NCBI GenBank assembly: GCA_002256055.1
Contig: NKIE01000089.1
Span: 1 to 5,239 of the forward strand
DNA: 5,239 nucleotides
Reading direction: 5' to 3'
From: Pseudomonas sp. PGPPP3
GTDB lineage: Bacteria; Pseudomonadota; Gammaproteobacteria; Pseudomonadales; Pseudomonadaceae
Position numbers and translations under genes: made by a program. Under the pieces are notes generated by a model. The model worked only from the letters and a program-made list of their open reading frames with translations. It was not told the DNA's origin and did no database searches. Positions within the stretch are counted from its first letter, which is position 1; each line of letters starts with the position of its first letter. Shown one piece after another: positions 1-4,663 of this stretch.

Positions 1-201
1 CTTGAGACCCGGCGCACGCCATACAGAGCCGTCATCGGGCTTCTGGTCGCCTTTTACCAGCTTCATCATGCTGGACTTGCCGGTCCCGTTGCGGCCGATG
101 ATGCAGACCCGCTCGCCCCTGGCAATTTGCCAGGAAACCTTATCCAGCAACGGCATGGCGCCAAAGGCCAGGGACACATCGGTGAATTTGAGCAGGGTCA
201 T
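1..201 (-). CDS. uup: ABC-F family ATPase Uup, N-terminal fragment (runs off left edge)
   Basis: This is the first 67 codons of an ABC-type ATP-binding protein with no membrane segment; the rest lies beyond base 1. The protein begins MTLLKFTDVSLAFGAMPLLD and carries a clear Walker A P-loop, GRNGTGKS, at residues 36-43, followed by MMKLVKG and a PDDG turn. This arrangement and wording match the first nucleotide-binding domain of Uup. Uup is a cytoplasmic ABC-F protein with two ATPase domains, linked in E. coli to ribosome function and to reduced precise transposon excision. The start at 201 is chosen because GGAG (208-211 on the complementary strand) sits 6 nt upstream. An in-frame ATG two codons earlier (205-207) would almost abut that site. 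The gene is divergent from slt. Walker B, signature motif, second domain and linker are not visible, so assignment to Uup rather than another ABC-F member rests on N-terminal resemblance recalled from Pseudomonas. Confidence 0.88.
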   Translation of the reverse strand, partial: MTLLKFTDVSLAFGAMPLLDKVSWQIARGERVCIIGRNGTGKSSMMKLVKGDQKPDDGSVWRAPGLK

Positions 202-207
202 GGGCAT

Positions 208-211
208 CTCC
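208..211 (-). promoter_or_regulatory. Shine-Dalgarno site of uup
   Basis: GGAG on the minus strand, 6 nt before the ATG at 201. It decides between two in-frame ATG codons two triplets apart: the upstream ATG (205-207) directly abuts the GGAG, so the ATG at 199-201 is preferred. Confidence 0.6.
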
Positions 212-226
212 AAAAACAGGGCGCGC

Positions 227-232
227 ATTCTA
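227..232 (-). promoter_or_regulatory. Possible -10 element of uup promoter
   Basis: The minus strand reads TAGAAT here, five of six matches to the sigma-70 -10 consensus. It lies about 26 nt upstream of the uup start, which would give a short leader of roughly 20 nt. I see no convincing -35 hexamer at 16-18 nt spacing, so this is a weak candidate based on one element. Confidence 0.3.
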
Positions 233-323
233 ACTGACTTGCCGGCTGCCCTGCTGACGTATCTTCGCGCCGACGGCCGCACCGTTGGGCCAGTTGTCAT
301 GCTGACGCTTTCGCCGCTCGACC

Positions 324-383
324 GCAAAAGGCTAAGCTAGACCGGTTTGCTGACGGCCAGTCCGTCAGCCTTGGCTTTTTTGC
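324..383 (+). promoter_or_regulatory. Structured leader or attenuator-like hairpin upstream of slt
   Basis: The inner helix is exact: GCTGACGG (349-356) pairs with CCGTCAGC (362-369) around a five-base loop. The right arm runs straight into 370-383, which pairs with 324-336 if two G-U pairs and one bulged T (381) are allowed. This leaves 337-348 as a one-sided bulge. The 3' side contains six T (376-381), so the element resembles an intrinsic terminator or attenuator. It ends 12 nt before the slt ATG and leaves the GGAAG ribosome site (387-391) unpaired. Whether it is transcribed, and from where, cannot be seen. It could also act as a terminator for reads entering from either side. Confidence 0.45.
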
Positions 384-386
384 TTC

Positions 387-391
387 GGAAG
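387..391 (+). promoter_or_regulatory. Shine-Dalgarno-like site of slt
   Basis: GGAAG lies 4 nt before the ATG at 396. The spacing is a little short, but this is the only purine-rich match close to the start. It supports 396 as the original slt start, since the codons that follow encode a textbook signal peptide. Confidence 0.5.
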
Positions 392-395
392 TCTC

Positions 396-2257
396 ATGCG
401 CGGTCGCCTTTTCAGTCTGTTTGTTTGCCTGTTTACCCTCTCCCTCAGCCTCAACAGTGCCTACGGAGCCAACCTGGCCCAGCAGCGGCAATATTACGAT
501 GAGGCCAAGCGCGGGCTTTCCTGGCCGATGACGAGCTGACCGCCCGCCTGAAAAGTGCCAGCAACAGCGAAATCGAGAAGTTCCTCGCCGAACATGGCGA
601 CCTGCCCCAGGCCAGCTGGATGAAGTTGCGCTGGCTACGCTGGCTGGCCGAACGTGGCGAGTGGCAAACCTTCCTCAACTACTACGACCCAAAACTCAAT
701 TTCACCGAACTCGATTGCCTGTACGGCCAGTACTTGCTCAACCACGGCCCGGCAGCCGAGGCTAATGCGGCCGCGGAAAAGCTCTGGCTGGTGGGCAAAT
801 CCCAACCGCAAGCCTGCGACGTGCTGTTCGAACGCTGGGCCGCCAGCGGTCAACTGAGCGAAAACCGCCGCTGGCAGCGCGCCAAGCTGGCTGCCGAGGC
901 ACGTAACTACGGCCTGGCCAGCCACCTGGTGAAGAACCTGCCAAGCCGCGCCAGACAAGGCGCACTGCTGGTTGAGGTGGCACAAAATCCAGCCCTGCTC
1001 AGCCAAACGGCACGTTTCAGCCCGGCCGACCCGGCAATGTCCGACGTGGTCGGCCTGGGCCTGCGGCGCCTGGCCCGCCAGGACCCGGAAAAAGCCCTGC
1101 AATTACTGGAGCTGTACGCGCCACGCCAGGCGTTCTCCAAAGAAGAGAAAGTGGCGATTGCCCGCGAAATCGGCCTGACCTTTGCCAAGCGTTTTGACAG
1201 CCGCGCCCTGCCAGTCATGAGCCAGTACGACCCGGAGCTGCGCGACAACAACGTCTCCGAATGGCGCGCGCGCCTGCTCCTGCGTCTCGGCCGCTGGGAC
1301 GACGCCTACCAGCTGACTCGCCAGCTGCCCGCAAGCCTGGCCGACAGCAATCGCTGGCGCTACTGGCAGGCACGCAGCCTGCAACTGGCACAGCCGCAGA
1401 GCCAGCAACCGCTCACGCTTTATCAGCCGGTAGCCCGCGAGCGCGACTTCTACGGTTTTCTCTCGGCCGACCGCATCCAAGCGCCCTACCAGTTGAAGAA
1501 CCAACCCCTGGCGTTGGACGCTCGCACCATCCAGAAAGTGCGCAACACCGCAGGTATCCGCCGCGCCCTGGAGTTCCATGCTCGCGGCCAGATCGTCGAT
1601 GGCCGCCGCGAGTGGTATCACGTCAGCCGCCTGTTCAGCCGCGACGAAATGGTCGCCCAGGCGCGCATGGCCTACGACATGCAGTGGTACTTCCCGGCCA
1701 TCCGCACCATCAGCCAGGCGCAGTACTGGGATGACCTGGATGTGCGTTTCCCGATGGCCTACAAAGACAGCCTGACCCGCGCCGCCAAGAGCCGGAGCCT
1801 GCACTCCAGCTGGGTATTCGCCATCACCCGCCAGGAAAGCGCGTTTATGAACGACGCCCGCTCCGGCGTCGGCGCCAGCGGCCTGATGCAACTGATGCCG
1901 GCCACCGCCAAGGAAACCGCCAAGCGTTTCGGCATCCCCCTCAGCTCGCCGCAGCAGGTACTCAACCCGGACACCAATATCCAGCTGGGCGCCGCCTACC
2001 TGAGCCAGATCCATGGCCAGTTCAACGGCAACCGGGTACTGGCCACCGCCGCCTACAACGCCGGCCCCGGCCGCGTGCGTCAATGGCTGAAGGGCGCCAA
2101 CCACCTACCCTTCGACGTCTGGGTAGAAACCATCCCGTTCGACGAAACCCGCCAGTACGTGCAGAACGTGCTGTCCTACTCGGTAATCTACGGCCAGAAG
2201 CTCAACGCGCCGCAACCCATGGTCGACTGGCACGAACGCTTTTTCGACGACCAATAA
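396..2257 (+). pseudogene. slt: slt, soluble lytic murein transglycosylase gene, interrupted near base 520
   Basis: The gene starts at 396 with a Sec signal peptide (MRGRLFSLFVCLFTLSLSLN, then SAYGA) and the mature start NLAQQRQYYDEAKR. After codon 42 this frame goes wrong: it reads GLSWPMTS and stops at 537-539. The family sequence resumes in another frame at about 521 (LADDELTARLKSASN) and runs unbroken to TAA at 2255-2257. In that second frame the upstream stop is TGA at 500-502. Relatives recalled from Pseudomonas and E. coli have about 22-24 further residues between these blocks, including a DYPL-PYL segment. The frame change requires a net loss of 3n+1 bases, so the simplest reading is a deletion of roughly 64-73 bp. 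The result would be a 47-residue secreted peptide plus a body lacking its export signal. The lesion could be a true mutation or an assembly or sequencing error; the downstream body looks fully conserved, so it is recent or artefactual. Confidence 0.8.
620..2257 (+). CDS. slt: Intact 545-codon body of soluble lytic transglycosylase (U, L and catalytic domains)
   Basis: This is the long surviving frame of slt, counted from its first in-frame ATG. The frame is open from 503, but no ATG, GTG or TTG occurs between there and 620. The N-terminal part (about 1-270) is the helical superhelix rich in WxxxR repeats (U domain). The linker L domain starts near FYGFL (277) and runs to about 390. The goose-lysozyme-like catalytic domain follows, with RQESAF containing the catalytic Glu at 406, GLMQLMPATA at 421-430 and AAYNAGPGRV at 477-486, then VETIPFDETRQYV. 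Family enzymes cleave the MurNAc-GlcNAc bond of peptidoglycan in the periplasm, forming 1,6-anhydroMurNAc ends. ATG 620 lies inside the conserved DLPQASWMKLRWLRWL block and has no good ribosome site, so it is unlikely to be the natural start. A product begun there would be cytoplasmic and away from its substrate. Confidence 0.85.
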   Translation: MKLRWLRWLAERGEWQTFLNYYDPKLNFTELDCLYGQYLLNHGPAAEANAAAEKLWLVGKSQPQACDVLFERWAASGQLSENRRWQRAKLAAEARNYGLASHLVKNLPSRARQGALLVEVAQNPALLSQTARFSPADPAMSDVVGLGLRRLARQDPEKALQLLELYAPRQAFSKEEKVAIAREIGLTFAKRFDSRALPVMSQYDPELRDNNVSEWRARLLLRLGRWDDAYQLTRQLPASLADSNRWRYWQARSLQLAQPQSQQPLTLYQPVARERDFYGFLSADRIQAPYQLKNQPLALDARTIQKVRNTAGIRRALEFHARGQIVDGRREWYHVSRLFSRDEMVAQARMAYDMQWYFPAIRTISQAQYWDDLDVRFPMAYKDSLTRAAKSRSLHSSWVFAITRQESAFMNDARSGVGASGLMQLMPATAKETAKRFGIPLSSPQQVLNPDTNIQLGAAYLSQIHGQFNGNRVLATAAYNAGPGRVRQWLKGANHLPFDVWVETIPFDETRQYVQNVLSYSVIYGQKLNAPQPMVDWHERFFDDQ

Positions 2258-2264
2258 GGTGTAA

Positions 2265-2317
2265 CTGGCAGACATAAAAAAGGGCGACTTCGAGTCGCCC
2301 TTTTTTATGTCTGCCAG
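2265..2317. terminator. Bidirectional intrinsic terminator between slt and the MOSC gene
   Basis: A perfect inverted repeat with 25-base arms (2265-2289 and 2293-2317) and the three-base loop TCG. The core is GGGCGACT-TCG-AGTCGCCC, flanked by six A on the left and six T on the right. Each strand therefore shows a GC-rich hairpin followed by a T-run. It starts 8 bp after the slt stop (2257) and ends 3 bp before the MOSC stop codon (2321-2323), so it serves both convergent genes. Confidence 0.95.
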
Positions 2318-2320
2318 CGC

Positions 2321-3127
2321 TTACTCCAGCACTTCCACCGCCATGCCCAGCTGCAATTCGCCAGGGCCGCTGTGCAACAGGTTCTGGCCGAAGTACACCT
2401 CGCCTTCACGCTCGCGGTAGGTCTTCAGGGTCGCCAGCGGCGCGCGGTCGCTGCTGCGCGCGCCCGTCTGCGGGTCCAGGGTGGTCATGATGCAGCGCGA
2501 ACAGCCCTTAACCAAGCGAAACTCCAGGGCGCCAATGCGAATGCGCCGCCACCGGTCTTCCGCGTAGGGCTCACTGCCGCTGATCACCAGATTGGGGCGA
2601 AAGCGCAGCATCTCCAAGGGCCGGCCTACCCGCGCCGACAAGTCATCCAGCGAGGCTTGCCCAATCAGCAGCAAGGGAAAACCATCGGCAAAACCCACCT
2701 TATCTCCCACTTCGGCATAGCCGGTATCAACCTGCCGCGCTCGCCCCGCCGGCACCTGCACCAGCCGACACGGACGCTGCAGCCACTCACTCAACCACAG
2801 GGCGGCAGCATCACCGGCGTCCGGCACCTGCAAACTATCACTCCAAACCGTAACGCCGCGCAGCTCAGCCGCCGCATCAGGTACGGCCACCACCAGTTCT
2901 GGACGACCTGCAACGCTCAAGCGCAACGCCTGGTCGCCTTGCCACTCGGCCTTCAGCTGGGTCAACTGCGGCAACAGGCGCTGAGTCAAGAACCGCCCGC
3001 TGACTGCATCGACTATCATCCAGCGACGATCACCAACCAGCCCCAAGGCGTCCAGGGTCGCTTGCGACAGGCATTCACCGACCGCCGACTTGAGTGGGAA
3101 ACGGTACAACCCGGAGAGACGCAACAT
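2321..3127 (-). CDS. MOSC-domain protein, YcbX/mARC-like, without ferredoxin domain (268 aa)
   Basis: The protein begins MLRLSGLYRFPLKSAVGECL, the usual opening of the MOSC N-terminal beta-barrel domain (about 1-120). The MOSC domain follows (about 125-265). Conserved-looking features include GDRRWMIVD (32-40), FLTQR (46-50), the RFRPN motif (175-179) and KGCSRC (207-212), whose Cys209 or Cys212 occupies the region of the molybdenum- or sulfur-binding cysteine. Members such as E. coli YcbX and mitochondrial mARC bind molybdenum cofactor and reduce N-hydroxylated compounds. E. coli YcbX is about 100 residues longer because of a C-terminal 2Fe-2S ferredoxin domain. That domain is absent here, so a separate electron donor would be needed. 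The frame stays open upstream to an ATG at 3283, but the family start and an AGGA 9 nt upstream favour 3127. The exact substrate is unknown. Confidence 0.87.
   Translation of the reverse strand: MLRLSGLYRFPLKSAVGECLSQATLDALGLVGDRRWMIVDAVSGRFLTQRLLPQLTQLKAEWQGDQALRLSVAGRPELVVAVPDAAAELRGVTVWSDSLQVPDAGDAAALWLSEWLQRPCRLVQVPAGRARQVDTGYAEVGDKVGFADGFPLLLIGQASLDDLSARVGRPLEMLRFRPNLVISGSEPYAEDRWRRIRIGALEFRLVKGCSRCIMTTLDPQTGARSSDRAPLATLKTYREREGEVYFGQNLLHSGPGELQLGMAVEVLE
3113..3116 (+). promoter_or_regulatory. Shine-Dalgarno site of the DUF1499 lipoprotein gene, inside the MOSC reading frame
   Basis: GGAG 9 nt before the ATG at 3126. It lies opposite codons 4-5 of the divergent MOSC gene, so these bases serve both translation initiation on one strand and coding on the other. 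Confidence 0.6.
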
Positions 3128-3596
3128 GCTCAATCGTCCTGCACTGAAGAAAACACCCGACCACGTTACCCGAACCGCCGCGTTGTTTGCATGCACCGCT
3201 GTACTCAGCGCCTGCAGCGGCACGGCACCTAGCAACCTCGGCGTACAGCATGGCCACCTGACCGGCTGCCCGCCCAGCCCCAACTGCGTCAGCAGCCAGG
3301 CCCGCGACAGCGATCACCGCATTGCTCCACTGCCCCTGCAGGGCAGCACGGCCAACACCCGCACGCGCCTGCTTAGCCTGCTTGCGCAGGCTCCGCGCGT
3401 AACCGTGGTCACACAGGACGCGCACTACCTGCGAGCCGAGTTCACCAGCCAGGTAATGCGTTTTGTCGATGACGTGGAGTTTTTGATCGGCCCGGAGGCC
3501 GTGGAAGTGCGCTCGGCGTCGCGCCTCGGCCATTCGGACCTGGGTGTCAACCGCGAACGTATCGAGGGTCTGCGCCAGCAGCTCAGCCAACCCTGA
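3126..3596 (+). CDS. DUF1499 family lipoprotein (156 aa)
   Basis: The N-terminus has a basic stretch (RPALKK, R16), a hydrophobic core (TAALFACTAV) and the lipobox LSAC, with Cys30 as the predicted lipidated residue. Serine at +2 predicts Lol sorting to the outer membrane. The mature part shows the DUF1499 pattern: CPPSPNCVSS (48-57), YLRAEF (101-106), FVDDVEF (113-119) and RSASRLGHSDLGVN (129-142). The family's biochemical role is not established, and I can give no function beyond envelope location. GGAG (3113-3116) precedes the ATG by 9 nt. A TTG at 3090 opens the same frame but would add 12 residues before an already long signal n-region. The ATG overlaps the start of the divergent MOSC gene, so the leader and promoter must lie inside that gene. 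The stop lies 28 bp from the convergent cheV stop. Confidence 0.87.
   Translation: MLNRPALKKTPDHVTRTAALFACTAVLSACSGTAPSNLGVQHGHLTGCPPSPNCVSSQARDSDHRIAPLPLQGSTANTRTRLLSLLAQAPRVTVVTQDAHYLRAEFTSQVMRFVDDVEFLIGPEAVEVRSASRLGHSDLGVNRERIEGLRQQLSQP
3137..3140 (-). promoter_or_regulatory. Shine-Dalgarno-like site of the MOSC gene, inside the lipoprotein reading frame
   Basis: The minus strand reads AGGA 9 nt before the ATG at 3127. It lies within codons 4-5 of the lipoprotein gene. It supports the start at 3127 over the upstream in-frame ATG at 3283. Confidence 0.5.
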
Positions 3597-3624
3597 GCGC
3601 TCGCCAGGGCTGGCTTGAGTGGGC

Positions 3625-4563
3625 TTAGGACTCTTGTGGTTCGTCCAGCATCAGGCGCTGGCGCACCATATCGACCAATTTGTCGGGCTGGAACTTGGAG
3701 AGGAAGTTGTCGCAACCAACCTTCTTGACCATGGCTTCGTTGAAGCTACCGGACAATGAGGTGTGCAGCACCACGTACAGACCTTTCAAGCGCGGATCGT
3801 TGCGAATTTCGGTGGTCAGTCGATAACCATCCATTTCCGGCATTTCCGCATCGGTGATGACCATCAGCAGCTTTTCCTGCATGTTCACCCCCGAATCAGC
3901 CCACAACTGCAGCAACTTGAGGGCCTTGAGCCCATCACTGGCCACGTGAGTACGGATCTCCAGCTGCGCCATGGTTTCTTTCAGCTGGGTCAGGGCAACA
4001 TTGGAGTCATCCACCAGCAGCACATCACGACCACGGGCTTTTTGCAGCAGCGGATCAACCAGTTTCTCAGCCGACACCTTGCTACTCATCGGCGAAATTT
4101 CCGCCAAAACCTTTTCTACGTCGATCACTTCAACGATCTGGTCATCAACCTTGGTAATTGCCGTCAGGTAATGCTGACGGCCGGCCCCACCAGGCGGCGG
4201 CAGGATCGACTCCCAGTTGAGGTTGAGGATGCGGTCCACGCCGCCAACCAGAAACGCCTGCACCGAACGGTTGTACTCGGTAACGATAATGGTGCTGTTC
4301 TCGCTCGGCACGATCGGGCGCATACCGATAGCCTGGGACAAATCGATCACCGGCAGGGTTTGCCCGCGCAAGTTGACCACGCCACAGACATACGGATGCC
4401 GCTGCGGTATCAGGGTCAGCTTGGGCAGCTGCAACACTTCCTGCACTTTGAAAACGTTAATCGCAAACAGCTGGCGCCCGGCCAGGCGGAACATAAGGAT
4501 TTCTAGGCGGTTTTCGCCCACGAGCTGGGTACGTTGATTTACTGAGTCGAGAATGCCGGCCAT
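3625..4563 (-). CDS. cheV: Chemotaxis protein CheV (CheW-like domain plus receiver domain, 312 aa)
   Basis: The N-terminal CheW-like coupling domain (about 18-155) has LEILMFRLAGRQLFAINVFK, GVVNLRGQTLPVIDLS and VEVIDVEKVL. A linker leads to a CheY-like receiver (about 178-305). Acidic-pocket residues Asp185-Asp186 (LLVDDS), phosphoacceptor Asp238 in VITDAEMPEMDGY, Thr268 in LHTSLSG and Lys290 in FLSKFQPD are all present, so the receiver should be phosphorylatable by CheA. CheV proteins link chemoreceptors to CheA, like CheW, and are tuned by phosphorylation in adaptation. The length is normal and the frame intact. AGGAG lies 6 nt before the ATG. No other che or flagellar gene is in the window, so this is an orphan cheV. 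A sigma-28-like promoter upstream (4613-4639) would tie it to the flagellar regulon. Pseudomonads usually carry several CheV paralogues, and I cannot say which receptor set it serves. Confidence 0.96.
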   Translation of the reverse strand: MAGILDSVNQRTQLVGENRLEILMFRLAGRQLFAINVFKVQEVLQLPKLTLIPQRHPYVCGVVNLRGQTLPVIDLSQAIGMRPIVPSENSTIIVTEYNRSVQAFLVGGVDRILNLNWESILPPPGGAGRQHYLTAITKVDDQIVEVIDVEKVLAEISPMSSKVSAEKLVDPLLQKARGRDVLLVDDSNVALTQLKETMAQLEIRTHVASDGLKALKLLQLWADSGVNMQEKLLMVITDAEMPEMDGYRLTTEIRNDPRLKGLYVVLHTSLSGSFNEAMVKKVGCDNFLSKFQPDKLVDMVRQRLMLDEPQES

Positions 4564-4598
4564 AGCGCGCTCCTGTGAGATTTACCGAGTCTAGCCCA

Positions 4599-4612
4599 GC
4601 TTGCTGGCAAGC
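4599..4612. repeat. 14-bp inverted repeat next to the cheV -10 element
   Basis: GCTTGCTGGCAAGC: six-base arms (4599-4604, 4607-4612) around two bases. It abuts the proposed -10 element (4613-4620) on its downstream side and would cover the transcription start. It may be a small operator or a 5' mRNA stem. A palindrome this short can arise by chance. Confidence 0.35.
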
Positions 4613-4639
4613 GTATCGGCCAAAAAACCACAACCTGAA
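4613..4639 (-). promoter_or_regulatory. Candidate sigma-28 (FliA) promoter of cheV
   Basis: On the minus strand, TTCAGGTT (4632-4639) is followed by 11 bases and then GCCGATAC (4613-4620). The -10 half matches seven of eight bases of the FliA consensus GCCGATAA. The -35 half matches five of eight of TAAAGTTT, and six of seven of the TCAAGTT form I recall for pseudomonads. The 11-base spacing is the standard one. Transcription would start near 4606, giving a leader of about 43 nt before the cheV ATG. A motility sigma factor fits a chemotaxis gene. Confidence 0.7.
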
Positions 4640-4663
4640 GCCCAAGACGAGCAGCCTCTCTCC

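Noticed and set aside
294..299. TTGTCA as a -35 box for slt
   Set aside because: It matches the consensus in five of six bases, but no -10-like hexamer lies 16-18 bp downstream, so no promoter is claimed.
2..340. 112-codon plus-strand open frame over the uup start
   Set aside because: It is antisense to the Walker A region of uup and crosses the intergenic region. No ribosome site or family resemblance was seen.
1103..2104. 333-codon minus-strand open frame opposite slt
   Set aside because: It is a shadow of the strongly conserved slt frame. The product is Ala/Gly/Val-rich and low in complexity, with no recognisable motif.
3090..3125. TTG start 12 codons upstream for the lipoprotein
   Set aside because: It would push the lipobox Cys to position 42 and lengthen an already long n-region. 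The ATG at 3126 has GGAG 9 nt upstream.
2372..3232. 286-codon plus-strand open frame opposite the MOSC gene
   Set aside because: It is antisense to almost the whole MOSC gene, and its product is rich in Arg, Gln, His and Pro with no domain I recognise. This is the usual shadow frame in GC-rich DNA.
3128..3283. N-terminal extension of the MOSC protein to an ATG at 3283
   Set aside because: It would add 52 residues that match no MOSC start and lie fully antisense to the lipoprotein signal region. The start at 3127 has an AGGA site and the expected family N-terminus.
3603..3614. GCCAG-GG-CTGGC as a terminator between the lipoprotein gene and cheV
   Set aside because: The five-base arms with a two-base loop are sterically poor, and no T-run follows on either strand.
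3763..4506. 247-codon plus-strand open frame opposite cheV
   Set aside because: cheV is unambiguous on the other strand with all catalytic residues. The antisense product is His/Gln/Arg-rich with no motif.
4622..4627. T-run on the minus strand as a kinase terminator
   Set aside because: No GC-rich inverted repeat lies directly upstream on that strand. The run is better explained as the spacer of the sigma-28-like promoter.
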